A DNA stretch of 64,000 nucleotides from the NCBI GenBank assembly GCA_016714365.1, contig JADJNH010000007.1:310001-374000 (forward strand). Direction: 5' to 3'. The position numbers were made by a program, and so were the translations under genes. A model generated the notes under the pieces. The model was given only the letters and a program-made list of their open reading frames with translations. It did no database searches and was not told the origin of the DNA. The stretch is from Candidatus Vicinibacter affinis. Lineage in GTDB: Bacteria; Bacteroidota; Bacteroidia; Chitinophagales; Saprospiraceae. Shown here piece by piece: positions 54,168 through 63,713 of the stretch (its first letter is position 1; each line of letters begins with the position of its first letter).

Positions 54168-54206
54168 CGACATTGGTGTCGAAATATTCGACAATGATTA
54201 TCTTTG
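54168..54206. promoter_or_regulatory. CGACA/TGTCG operator cluster and promoter
   Basis: Half-sites CGACA (54168), TGTCG (54177) and CGACA (54189) form two overlapping dyads, including the perfect palindrome TGTCGAA-ATA-TTCGACA (54177-54193). A -7 box TATCTTTG (54199-54206) lies directly downstream, 17 bp before the repressor ATG. It sits between divergent genes, so the S24 repressor probably controls both itself and the ABC permease. Confidence 0.65.
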
Positions 54207-54222
54207 CAAGATAAACTGAAAT

Positions 54223-54981
54223 ATGTACTTTGCTGAAAATATCAAATTCCTTCGCCAAAGAGATCAATTGTCACAACAACAAATATCCGATAAATTGGGT
54301 ATTTCACGAACCACCTTGGGCGATTATGAGCGTGGTCACACCGAACCGAATTTGGCCACACTTTTAAACATTTGCAATCTATATGGCATTCCGGCAGAGG
54401 TATTGTTGAAATATGATCTGAGTCATGACAAAACCGAATTAAATGAAATTCATGGGAGACAAGTACTCAGTCTTACCATGGACCAAAAAGGGAATCCCAA
54501 CATTGAACTGATCCAGAACAAGGCATACGCGGGGTATCTGGAAGGTTTTGACAATCCGGAATATGTAAAAGAACTTCCCAAGATCAATTTGCCCTCCCTA
54601 AAGGGTAAATATTATCGTGCTTTTGAAATCAGCGGAGACAGCATGCCGCCCATGGAATCTGGATCCATAGTCGTATGCTCTTTTGTTGAGCAACTGAAGG
54701 AAATAATAGCCGGTAAAACATACATATTAATCTCGCGTCAAAATGGTATTGTTTACAAAAGATTATACCCTGACTTCAACAAAAACACCCTCAGTTTGCT
54801 TTCTGACAATCCAATGTACCCTCCGTTTAATCTGGGCTTAGAAGAAATAGATGAATTGTGGCAATACAAAGCCCACATCAGCTTTATGGAACCAAAGCAA
54901 TCCTACGACAGCTGGATGGAAGAAAAAATCAACAACATCCAATCCAAAGTCCTTGACATTCATCGAAAAATTGTAGGTTGA
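54223..54981 (+). CDS. XRE/S24 LexA-like repressor
   Basis: 252 residues. An N-terminal helix-turn-helix (about 1-65: LRQRDQLSQQQISDKLGISRTTLGDYERGHTEPN) is followed by a linker and a C-terminal S24 domain (about 130-230: YRAFEISGDSMPPMESGSIVVC with the Ser nucleophile; GIVYKRLYP with the candidate Lys). The layout fits phage CI-type or stress-responsive repressors. A short coiled tail (SWMEEKINNIQSKVLDIHRKI) is extra. Strong palindromic operators lie upstream. Confidence 0.88.
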   Translation: MYFAENIKFLRQRDQLSQQQISDKLGISRTTLGDYERGHTEPNLATLLNICNLYGIPAEVLLKYDLSHDKTELNEIHGRQVLSLTMDQKGNPNIELIQNKAYAGYLEGFDNPEYVKELPKINLPSLKGKYYRAFEISGDSMPPMESGSIVVCSFVEQLKEIIAGKTYILISRQNGIVYKRLYPDFNKNTLSLLSDNPMYPPFNLGLEEIDELWQYKAHISFMEPKQSYDSWMEEKINNIQSKVLDIHRKIVG

Positions 54982-54998
54982 AACAGGGATTAAAAACA

Positions 54999-55025
54999 AA
55001 ACCCAGAGTTTTTGGACTCCGGGTT
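54999..55025 (-). terminator. Hairpin terminator of the BlaI/M56/PDZ cluster
   Basis: AACCCGGAGT/ACTCTGGGTT on the minus strand, with the single imperfect position a G-U pair on that strand, followed by TTTTGTTTTTAA. It lies about 50 bp beyond the PDZ protein stop. Confidence 0.7.
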
Positions 55026-55077
55026 GTGTTGAATTTTGGTTATTAAATTATCTGAAGGCAAAGGTGAATAAAAAAAT

Positions 55078-56205
55078 CTATTCCACAATAATTTTTTCAG
55101 ACAAAACCTTTTTACCCTGTGTAATTTTTAGAATTACGGTTCCTTTCACATGATCAATGTTGATCTCTTTATCATAGCTGCCATTGAATTCTTTCAGGTC
55201 TTCCTTATAAAGCTCCTTTCCATTGAGATCCAAAACCTGTAACATCATTGGACCTTTGGTTCCCTGGTACTTTATTTTGAGTTGCCCCTGACTTGGGTTC
55301 GGGGAGCCGGAGAGATACGTGATCTCCAGTGATTCATCCTGCACCTTATTTTTTGTTTCCAGATTTCTTAACTCTGCATTCAACTCTTCACTTATTTCGC
55401 GACCCAAATCTTTAAGTCTAAAGGCCTCTTCTCTCAATTCATCAGCTCCTTCCCTGATGTGTTCCCTAAGAATTTGCTTTTGCTCTTCATTCATTCCCTG
55501 CTCATTCCAATGAAAATTTTTCATATTTCCGGCTTTGCATTTTGGTTGGCACATTTCAGGACTGCACTTGCCGAGCACCACTGTTGCTTTATGTTCTTCG
55601 CCATTCCTCAAGTAAACTACTTTTACTTTATCATCTACTTTTTTACCGGACATCAGGTCTACTACACTTTCAAAACCGGAAACTTTTTTGCCATCAATTT
55701 TCATGATCATATCTCCTTCTTTAAGGCCGGCTTTTTCTGCACCACTTCCTTCATAAACCTGATCAATGGTAGCTCCGTTATCACCCCCCGCATCTCTGAG
55801 TTGCACACCCAAAACAGCTTTATTGGGTGCATCACATTTTGCCATGTTGGATCCACCGTCTTCATTCCAATGGAACATCATCGGACCATCCTCATCACTG
55901 CCCTCTTCTACTATAACTTCCACATTGTTTCCGTTGATTTCTTTGGTCTTGCCGTCTTTGTGTATGAAAACTTTTACTTTACGACCCTCTTCATTTCCCT
56001 TTAACTCACCGAGGACCGAATCCACTATTACTTCGATCTGTGCTTCCTCAGAAGAAGGAGATCCTGAACGAATTACTTTCTTTACGATTACTCTTTTCTC
56101 TTTTTTTACTTCAGATTCTTTGGTAACGCCCGTATCTGAACCCTGGGCCAAAAGCCATCCTGTACAGAACAGCATTGCTAAAATTGATGAACTTATTTTT
56201 TTCAT
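55078..56205 (-). CDS. PDZ-domain protein with T9SS sorting domain
   Basis: 375 residues from MKKISSSILAM (56205); an ATG two codons earlier is also possible. Signal peptide to about 22. A charged region follows, then PDZ (about 130-210: AVLGVQLRDAGGDNGATIDQVYEGSGAEKAGLKEGDMIMKIDGKKV), a Cys-containing loop (GKCSPEMCQPKCKAG), a helical segment rich in Glu/Arg, and a sorting domain from about 305 (GSPNPSQGQLKIKY, VLDLNGKELYKEDL). Exported by the type IX system; no protease domain is fused. Encoded 19 bp after the M56 gene, so it is likely under BlaI control. Confidence 0.82.
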   Translation of the reverse strand: MKKISSSILAMLFCTGWLLAQGSDTGVTKESEVKKEKRVIVKKVIRSGSPSSEEAQIEVIVDSVLGELKGNEEGRKVKVFIHKDGKTKEINGNNVEVIVEEGSDEDGPMMFHWNEDGGSNMAKCDAPNKAVLGVQLRDAGGDNGATIDQVYEGSGAEKAGLKEGDMIMKIDGKKVSGFESVVDLMSGKKVDDKVKVVYLRNGEEHKATVVLGKCSPEMCQPKCKAGNMKNFHWNEQGMNEEQKQILREHIREGADELREEAFRLKDLGREISEELNAELRNLETKNKVQDESLEITYLSGSPNPSQGQLKIKYQGTKGPMMLQVLDLNGKELYKEDLKEFNGSYDKEINIDHVKGTVILKITQGKKVLSEKIIVE

Positions 56206-56230
56206 AACCACGTAATTTATTTAAAAATAA

Positions 56231-57724
56231 TTAATTAATTTCTATCCCTGCCTCTTTGGTATTATAATCAGAAACATTGATTTTAAGATCCCCCTGATTC
56301 TGCAAAATAATGATTTTATAGCTTTGCTCCTTTTGGCCGGATGATTTAATTGCCTGGGACATGGCCCTTATCACTTTATCTTTTGTTTCAGCAGCCCCTT
56401 GTCTCAGCGTCCTCGCCAATTCTCTTATTTCAGACATTCTGACTTCATGTTCATGTGTTGATTCGTCTGTATCCATCACTTCCAATTCCTCAGTTTCTAC
56501 AATTGTTTCGTCGAGATGATCAGCCGCAGACTTTTCTGTCAGCAACTCAGTCTCTTCATTGATATTTTGTGCAGGATGAATTCCGTTCGGATTTGGTTTT
56601 TTAATTTTTGTTTGGCTTAATTTTAAAGCAGAAGGTGTTACCCTTCTTGTCGGAATGACTTTATGGCTGGTCTTCTTTTCCGGTGTGGCCACTTCATCGT
56701 TCTCTGGAAGACAAGCCCAATCCAACCTGCCGGAAATGCTGACGGGCAGCTGTATTTCCCTATCGGCTACCAAGTATCCCAACAACAAAGTAAACCCAAA
56801 GGTGAAAAACATGTTCATCCATGTTTTGTAATTTTTCTCTCTGGAATAATTAATGTTCAGAATATGTTTCACTCTTCTGCACAGCTGATTTTTTTCAGAA
56901 CTAAAACCAATTTGGTCTGATTCAGGAATGAATGTTGGATTCTCTCCCAACTTAAGAATCAGGGATGCATATTCCAAAGTCTTTGGGATCATTCTGAGGG
57001 TGAGCCAATCCGCACAAATTTCTCTTTGAAATCTTATACGTTTGATGATAAAATGAGCAGCAGGATTAAAGAAAAATATCAATTCACAAAAATTGCAAAT
57101 CACATTGTACAGGTGATCTTTTGCAAGAATATGAGCCAGCTCATGTGCAATCACACATTCTGCTTCTTCATAACTCAGGTTATTCACCCAGGAAGTTGGC
57201 AGTACCAGCATAGGCTTAAAAAAGCCGGTAACAAAAGCGGAAGTGATTTTTTCAGAGTGGATAAAAACAATGGATTGCCGGATTTGCAAATTCTGCTTGA
57301 TTTGTAAAAAAATACGATTCCATTCATCCGGGAATTTTGCATTTGATTGCCATCGAATGCGCTCTAAAAAATAATAAGAGAACACATAGCGCACAAATAA
57401 AATGAAGCCTCCTACAGCCCAGGAACGATTTACCCAAAGCACCCAATTGTCCGAAAATCCGGACCACCAGGATTGAGACAATTTAAATATGTCCACGCCG
57501 ATAAAAAAGTGATAAATAAAAGTACCCAAAGTGATCAAGAGGAATGCAATCAGGCTGAATCTGTAAATTGCATTGATCAATTGAGGTTTGCGGGCATTTA
57601 GAAACTTCTCTGCCAACAAAACCAGAAAAACAAGTACAGTCCCCTGCCAAAGAGAATGAACCAACATCCATGCGAAGGAACTTTGCACATCTGACCAGAA
57701 CTGTACTTGACCACTACCCATCAT
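56231..57724 (-). CDS. BlaR1-type M56 membrane metallopeptidase
   Basis: 497 residues. The N-terminal half has four transmembrane segments and the zinc motif HELAHILAKDHL (about residues 190-201). A further membrane segment near 310 (MFFTFGFTLLLGYLVA) precedes a long acidic, Glu-rich extracytoplasmic or linker tail without the penicillin-binding sensor domain of BlaR1. Known: such proteins relay a signal by cleaving the BlaI-type repressor encoded next to them. The ligand here is unknown. Lies between the BlaI gene and the PDZ gene. Confidence 0.88.
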   Translation of the reverse strand: MMGSGQVQFWSDVQSSFAWMLVHSLWQGTVLVFLVLLAEKFLNARKPQLINAIYRFSLIAFLLITLGTFIYHFFIGVDIFKLSQSWWSGFSDNWVLWVNRSWAVGGFILFVRYVFSYYFLERIRWQSNAKFPDEWNRIFLQIKQNLQIRQSIVFIHSEKITSAFVTGFFKPMLVLPTSWVNNLSYEEAECVIAHELAHILAKDHLYNVICNFCELIFFFNPAAHFIIKRIRFQREICADWLTLRMIPKTLEYASLILKLGENPTFIPESDQIGFSSEKNQLCRRVKHILNINYSREKNYKTWMNMFFTFGFTLLLGYLVADREIQLPVSISGRLDWACLPENDEVATPEKKTSHKVIPTRRVTPSALKLSQTKIKKPNPNGIHPAQNINEETELLTEKSAADHLDETIVETEELEVMDTDESTHEHEVRMSEIRELARTLRQGAAETKDKVIRAMSQAIKSSGQKEQSYKIIILQNQGDLKINVSDYNTKEAGIEIN

Positions 57725-57831
57725 TTAGATTTTAAGAATGAAAAATATCCTTTACAATTTAAAATTCATAGCCCCTTAATATTTGTATGTCAGTGAATTT
57801 AATCAAGACGAATATTCAACTCAATGACGAT

Positions 57832-58224
57832 TTATTTTGCTTGTTGCGTTTTCTCAAGCTCCCTGATCAAATGCTTGAGTTCTTTAAGTTCCTTGTCGGT
57901 AGCTTTATAATGCCCCAATGTCTGGATAACCAGTTCCATGGCTGCACCTTCAAACACTTCATCCACCAATTCCTTCACAGCACTTTTCTTAACGTGATGT
58001 TCTTTTACCAATGCACTGTAGATGTGTGTTTTTCCATCCATTTCACGGCTGCAATAATTTTTTTCTGCCATGATCTGCATGATCTTTAAGGTCGTGGTAT
58101 AACCTGATTCTCTCTTTTCGTTGATCAGTTCATTTACTTGCTTTACCGTTGAAGGACCATGCTTCCATAATATCTGGAGAATGTCCAATTCCGCTTCTGT
58201 GGGTCTTATTCCTGTCTTTGCCAT
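57832..58224 (-). CDS. BlaI/MecI-family repressor
   Basis: 130 residues, normal family length. The N-terminal winged helix reads TEAELDILQILWKHGPSTVKQVNELINEKRESGYTTTLKIMQIMAEKNYCSREMDGKTHIYSALV, followed by a dimerisation helix region. Such repressors bind TACGAA-type or TACA-type dyads and are cleaved after activation of the M56 partner. Two perfect dyads lie directly upstream of the gene. First gene of the three-gene minus-strand cluster. Confidence 0.92.
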   Translation of the reverse strand: MAKTGIRPTEAELDILQILWKHGPSTVKQVNELINEKRESGYTTTLKIMQIMAEKNYCSREMDGKTHIYSALVKEHHVKKSAVKELVDEVFEGAAMELVIQTLGHYKATDKELKELKHLIRELEKTQQAK

Positions 58225-58231
58225 ACGCTTG

Positions 58232-58292
58232 TACGAATAGTTTCGTATAGCAAATATAATAAAGAAGATTTATTCCTACGAAGTAATTCGTA
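58232..58292 (-). promoter_or_regulatory. BlaI-type twin operators with promoter
   Basis: TACGAA-TAGT-TTCGTA (58232-58247) and TACGAA-GTAA-TTCGTA (58277-58292) are perfect dyads with the same arms. A minus-strand -7 box TATATTTG (58258-58251) lies between them, so both sites flank or overlap the promoter of the blaI-like gene. Confidence 0.8.
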
Positions 58293-58311
58293 TTTTAAGA
58301 CTAATTTAACA

Positions 58312-60930
58312 CTAAATCTTCATAAAGCCCCGTCTAAGGCCGGTAGAAGGGCTCAGGATCTGATACCATCCAGAAGGTAGATTGCGCAGATCTAACCTCA
58401 TCACATCCACTGAAGGTGAAGTAATCTCCGGATGAAATTCTCTGCCATGCACATCCTGTAATCGGCAATCCTTTGGCAAGGTCGTCCACTTTGAAAATTG
58501 GATCAGCACATAATCTTTTGCCGGTGAAGGATAAATAACGGCATGCGATTCACCCGCCTCGTATTGACCGACATTTAATTTTATGATAAATCTTCGTACG
58601 GTCACACATCCGTTGTCATCGATCACTTTTAAAGTATATTCTCCGGGCTCCAAAAAATCAGGATCAAAATTGCCTACAATTTCCTGAATATATGGAGGTG
58701 TTCCACCCTGAATATCGACTTTGAGTATCTTGCCCTTATTGAACCCCGTATTTACCCCTTTGACATGAATGCTGTCGATGATCAATTCGGCGAATTGTGG
58801 CAGATTAAACGTCATGGTATCGGCGGTAGCCTTTTTAGATTTTATAATCACGGTAACTTTTCCGGACACGCCTTCCGCGGAAGATTTTGTACTGCCATTA
58901 CTCCATGCAAAAGTAAATGGAGCCGCTCCTCTGATGCTGTCCAGATAAATATTGGTCACTTCACCAAAACATTTAATATCAGGAGTGATCCTGGTTTTTA
59001 CAATTTCCGGAACACTGCATACATAGCTGATCAGGCGTTTTACGGTATCTACATTACACGCTGAATTGGCAATGAGTGTAAGATTAAGTGGATTGGTTTT
59101 GCAATCCAATACAAGATTCAAACTGTCTCTGTTAAATGTCTTTCCATCTGCAATCCAGGTATTTCCCAAAGCATTCAGGCTGGTAGCTTTTGCGCTGAAA
59201 AATTCATAATCACTTACATATTGAAAATCTGCTTTTGCCACATGGTTGTCTTTTATGGTGACACTTCCTTTGACGCCGGGTGACAACATATAAAATGATC
59301 CACTTGCATTGGTTTCTAGCTTGCTTGCACAGACGAGATATTCATAGGTAGAGTCCTTTGTCAGACATTTTTCATTGTAAGTCAAAGCATTCAGATTTCT
59401 GGCTACAATTTTATATTGTGTCTCTGATTTAAATTTACGCAGGATGGTATAGCCTGCCGTAGCATCCGGGGATGCCTGCCAGCTCAAGTCTATGTTCTCT
59501 TTGTTTTCTTTCACCAACAATCCGGAAGGAGCTTGCATTGGATACATGTTCAGACTTGGGTCGCCCATCAACCCCATGTGCGTTCCTCTGAGTGCGGTAG
59601 GACTTACATTGTAAAGGGCGCCATTGTTGTTGGTGCTGAGTCGGTGACTGTATCCTATGTGTTCGCCCATGGCCATGTGATGAAATTGCCAACCCGGTCT
59701 TCCAGCCCATACACAGGTCAGCATGGTACCACTTGCCAAAGGAGATCTCAAAAAATTATTCGGGCTGTCCCAATCTCCAAAATATGAACCAAACAAAACT
59801 GTAAAAATGCCTTGGAGCGAATCCGTACCCATTAGAGTAGTATTGCTGATACCTCCTGCCGAGGTATAGCTTCCACCTCCGGCGCCATAGGACCACAAAT
59901 AAGAGTCAGCCAACAATAAATCTCTGTAGCTGCCGGAAATAACGCTGTCCGGGCCAAAAAATGCGGAAGCATTGCGGTATCCGGTAGATCCAAAAAATTC
60001 ACCCATGAAATTAAAATTGTCTTGCACCACTGCTTTCCTCTTGGCCTTAATTTTACCGGTTCTGAAAAGGTAATTTTTATTGAGGTAATTACGAAGAAGG
60101 GTGATTTCTGACTTTTTAATATCAGGCATGTTGTAGAAATCTACACGGCCTACTTCCAGTTCAACGTCATTGGGTATCTGGCTCTGATCAAATTTTCCAT
60201 CACCGGGAATATTTTTAGTCTCTGCCCTGGATCCTGTAACGTTGTTGACGCTTACATCTGTCCAGCCCCCGTCCATGTCTGCATAATAGGTGTCTGACGG
60301 CCAGGCCCCGGCATGATCTGTATGTCCATCCCAGGCGAAGTTTCCGGAGTATGGTACCGCAACATGGCCTATAATGAAAACAGTGCTCAACGAGGGGTAA
60401 CTGGTTCTTTGGGTCTTTATCAGATTCTTCACCTCCAACACCGTCATGGTCGTTGGGATATTGGATTGTAACACATGCCAGGATTCATTTTCCAATGCAG
60501 ATTTCAAACGACTGATTTCAGCAGTAAGGCTGTCTTTCACCCGGTTGTCCACCAGCAGTAAAATAGTTTTCTTTGGTTCAACAGCAGGAACTTTAATTCC
60601 ACCGTATAGGTAGCCATTGGCACCTATATCTGAAGCTGACCGGCTTACACGGTATTCATAGGCTTGGCCAATCTGAATGGAAGTATCTGTAAAAAACAGT
60701 GCATCCCCGGGTAAATTTCCGATGGCAACACCCCAGGCCTTGGCTTCTTTTGTCTTTCTGAAAATCATGTACCTTGTTGCCAAAGGTTCCTGGTTCCACC
60801 TGATGGTAATGGAACGCTTTGATTCGTCCAGCGTAGTGGACAACAGGACGGAAGCTTTCAAGGACCAATTCTGAGCAGACGCCAGGTTCAAACAAAACAA
60901 GCTTAACAAGGTAAATGCAATGAATTTCAT
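58312..60930 (-). CDS. Large T9SS-secreted protein with fibronectin III-like and C25-like regions
   Basis: 872 residues. Signal peptide (FIAFTLLSLFCLNLASAQ); a first fibronectin III-like domain (about 25-110); a central domain (about 120-455) with FIIGHVAVPYSGNFAWDGHTDHAGAWPSDTYYADMDGGW and VLFGSYFGDWDSPNNFLRSPLA that resembles inactive gingipain/C25-like proteins; a second fibronectin III-like domain (about 465-560); SprB-like repeats (FTFAWSNGSTKSSAEGVSGKVTVIIKS, about 660-780); and a sorting domain (AVIYPSPAKDYVLIQF, LPSGWYQIL). Catalytic Cys/His of C25 are not evident, so I do not claim protease activity. A surface or secreted protein, monocistronic. Confidence 0.78.
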   Translation of the reverse strand: MKFIAFTLLSLFCLNLASAQNWSLKASVLLSTTLDESKRSITIRWNQEPLATRYMIFRKTKEAKAWGVAIGNLPGDALFFTDTSIQIGQAYEYRVSRSASDIGANGYLYGGIKVPAVEPKKTILLLVDNRVKDSLTAEISRLKSALENESWHVLQSNIPTTMTVLEVKNLIKTQRTSYPSLSTVFIIGHVAVPYSGNFAWDGHTDHAGAWPSDTYYADMDGGWTDVSVNNVTGSRAETKNIPGDGKFDQSQIPNDVELEVGRVDFYNMPDIKKSEITLLRNYLNKNYLFRTGKIKAKRKAVVQDNFNFMGEFFGSTGYRNASAFFGPDSVISGSYRDLLLADSYLWSYGAGGGSYTSAGGISNTTLMGTDSLQGIFTVLFGSYFGDWDSPNNFLRSPLASGTMLTCVWAGRPGWQFHHMAMGEHIGYSHRLSTNNNGALYNVSPTALRGTHMGLMGDPSLNMYPMQAPSGLLVKENKENIDLSWQASPDATAGYTILRKFKSETQYKIVARNLNALTYNEKCLTKDSTYEYLVCASKLETNASGSFYMLSPGVKGSVTIKDNHVAKADFQYVSDYEFFSAKATSLNALGNTWIADGKTFNRDSLNLVLDCKTNPLNLTLIANSACNVDTVKRLISYVCSVPEIVKTRITPDIKCFGEVTNIYLDSIRGAAPFTFAWSNGSTKSSAEGVSGKVTVIIKSKKATADTMTFNLPQFAELIIDSIHVKGVNTGFNKGKILKVDIQGGTPPYIQEIVGNFDPDFLEPGEYTLKVIDDNGCVTVRRFIIKLNVGQYEAGESHAVIYPSPAKDYVLIQFSKWTTLPKDCRLQDVHGREFHPEITSPSVDVMRLDLRNLPSGWYQILSPSTGLRRGFMKI

Positions 60931-61636
60931 TTTTCTTATTTTTTTACAAATATAGATTGAAATAAGCCTAAAATGAAATCATGTTGTCAGACCATGGGTC
61001 CATGGGTTGATGATGGAGGATATAAATTGGGTCAAGCCAAAAATTTGGGGAGAAACCAGTTTTGTGGACCCCGTCATTCACTAAAGTTGTCCTAAATTCC
61101 ATTCCATTATGATTGTTCTTTTTTTTCATAATACAAAAAAGAACCAAAAAAAAATCAAGGCTGTTTTCATTTCTTAACGCTAAAACTAACTTAAAAAGCT
61201 AAACCAAATAAACTCGCATTAAGCAGCAGCAATAGCTCCAGGCCTTACTGTAATCTATTTGTTAGCTTATCTGCATGGGGGCTCAAACAGTATTTTGTTT
61301 TGAACGCTTTTTAAATCAGTTTTAGCTAAAATGAAAAAGGCCGGGCTGAATTTCTCATTCGATAACTATATAATGAAGTATTGGAATCTTTTTAACCCAT
61401 TCTATAAATTTGAATTTGTCCTCCGGGGATGTTTGCGGATTGTACAATGAAATTTGGTTAAGGGCATTTAATGAATTTCTGAATGTTATCCAAGATACCA
61501 GCGTACTTCTGTCTAAATCATCAGCCTCATCGAGACGGATAAAGGATTCAATCCTGCCGTTCTAATTTTGTTTTGCGAAATTGGTTTTCTTCAGTTTCTT
61601 TGTTGATTGTTAGGTAGGAATTAATAAAATATAATT
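60931..61636. other. Intergenic region, no gene seen
   Basis: About 700 bp between divergent genes. No ORF with recognisable features and no clear repeat. A-runs and T-runs are frequent (61108-61155). It presumably holds the promoters of both neighbours. Confidence 0.6.
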
Positions 61637-62011
61637 ATGAAGTTTCATTCGCTGCGTCCCATGATCTGGACGGACAAATTAGAAGAATCCATTAAGTTTT
61701 ATACAGAGTTGCTTGGCTTCTCCTGTGATGAGTACAATCCAGACTGGAAATGGGCCTCCCTACACAAGGATGAGGCCTATCTGATGCTGGCAAGCCCCAA
61801 TGAGCATACTCCTTTTGAGGGTTGCTATTTTTCCGGCAGTTTCTATTTTCAGGTGGACGATGTAGATACCTTATGGGCGCAATTAAAGGATGAGGTTCAC
61901 ATTTATTATCCGATAGATGATTTTGAATTTGGCATGCGCGAATTCGGAATCCTGGACATCAATGGCTACATCCTGCAATTCGGAAAAGAAATTGATGTAC
62001 AGAAAATATGA
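61637..62011 (+). CDS. VOC-family (glyoxalase/bleomycin-resistance-like) protein
   Basis: 124 residues, a typical single VOC domain made of two beta-alpha-beta-beta-beta units: HSLRPMIWTDKLEESIKFYTELLGFSCDEYNPDWKWASLHKDEAYLML and FYFQVDDVDTLWAQLKDEV ... MREFGILDINGYILQFGKEI. Metal ligands could be His4 and the Glu in the last strand. The substrate is unknown; members act as small dioxygenases, lyases or drug-binding proteins. Stand-alone gene. Confidence 0.88.
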   Translation: MKFHSLRPMIWTDKLEESIKFYTELLGFSCDEYNPDWKWASLHKDEAYLMLASPNEHTPFEGCYFSGSFYFQVDDVDTLWAQLKDEVHIYYPIDDFEFGMREFGILDINGYILQFGKEIDVQKI

Positions 62012-62052
62012 CCCAATTAATTATTGCTAGTTGCCTCTAAGTTCTAAACTCT

Positions 62053-63654
62053 TTACCTAATAACAACTATTTTCTCTATCTGATGATACGCTTTTCCTTG
62101 AATCTTTAGTAAGTACTCTCCATTTAATAGATCACTAGGAAATTGCAATAAATATTGTGTCCCCAGTTGTGGATTAAAATGAGAGGTACGTAGTACTTTA
62201 CCAGAAAGGTCAATTAATTCTAGAGTGACTTTTGATTGATCCCCAATTCTTTAGAGTAAATACAAATGGTTTGATACTGATGGATTAGGGTATATGGCAA
62301 AAGCTTTTTCTTTGCCAGATTGAATGTCTGTATTACTTACGACTTTATCACAACCCGGAACAAGACAGCCTTCTGAGTCAAGGTGTAGAAGCCAGCCTCT
62401 CCACACTAAATCTCTACGGTCAGAAACCCTCCCGCATACAACTAAAGAATTATAAGGTGTGGTTACTATGCTTTCCATTACCATGGATGTTGCCCGAAGG
62501 CTATCCCAGCCTAAAGGTTGATATAACCTTGTCCATAAGCTATCACCTAGAATAGAACATTTAAAAAGACATCCATAACCAGGCTCTGCAACAGGAGGCG
62601 TTAGAAGAGATCCACATGTAACCATTCCAGAACCATCATGAAGTAAACTCATATTATTAATCCATTGAAAATTATTACCAACCATGATTAATGGTTGCTG
62701 GAATCTAGTTCTCCAATACACAGTATCCAATTCAGAAGATACATGAAAGACATAAGGTATTGACTTATCATTCAAAACATCAATATTGTCATTTGTAATA
62801 ATGAAATAACCGCCACTCCCATCATCTTTAATTGTGTAAGTAAATCCTCCATTTGTATAAATATTACCGGGAGTTATAAGTTTATTCTCTCTTATTAGAT
62901 TACCTAATGTATCCACCTTAAGATAGATAAGCCATCCTTTATGTGTAAATTGATTATTTTTAACTTCAAATTCATCTCCAATGAGATGATAGAATCCTTC
63001 TTTGAATGTGATGTATCTAATCGTTATTGTTCTTTGAATATTTTTGATCCTTATTCTTGACAATTGTTCCAAACTGTCATTGTAGGTATATATATAATTC
63101 TCCATAGTATATTGTCTGGAATATTGATGTCTAAATACATAGATCAATTCTTTGGAATCAGAATCCATTTCAGAATGTGTACTAAATATAATATCACCAC
63201 TGACTGGTTGCTCTACTTTAACTTTATTTATAATCTTTCCCGACCTCATATTGATGGCGACAATATAGTTTTTAACATACTGAAGTGTTGTATCATCCCA
63301 GTTGATCATGTTGTAATAATAAATAGAATCATTTCTTTTGAAGAGTGGGTAATTTTGCCGAACATAGGGTTTTGTGAAATCATCTTCCGTTATTAGCTTA
63401 GAATGAATAAGATTACCCTGGTAATCAAATTTTGTGAGATTTGGCTTGACTTTCTTATAACCTCCTGTCGTATCCTGACTGACGACTTGATCACCTACTA
63501 TATAAATATATTGGGAATCACATTCTATCGAACCAAAAACACATTGCCCTTTGACTGCTCCAACATCCGGAGTTAAGTTAAAGAATGTGCGTTCTTGAGA
63601 TATTATCTCTTGTGTTGCGAAACTCAATATTAATAATATATGTAATATTTTCAT
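62053..63654 (-). pseudogene. T9SS-secreted protein, sorting domain cut by stop codon
   Basis: Start placed at MKILHILLILSFATQ (63654), which gives a proper signal peptide; an upstream in-frame Met at 63696 is less likely. The body is beta-rich and the end of the open frame is AIYPNPSVSNHLYLL. There a TAA (62253-62251) replaces the TCA serine codon seen in the paralogue at the right edge. Beyond the stop the frame stays open to 62053 and encodes the rest of the sorting domain (LELIDLSGKVLHTS, LLNGEYLLKIQG, EKIVVIR). The truncated 467-residue product would lack most of the export signal. Confidence 0.78.
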
Positions 63655-63713
63655 CCAAAGAAAGTTTAAAATGTTGGGGAGTAATGATAATACCAAAGTT
63701 CATTCTAAACTCT

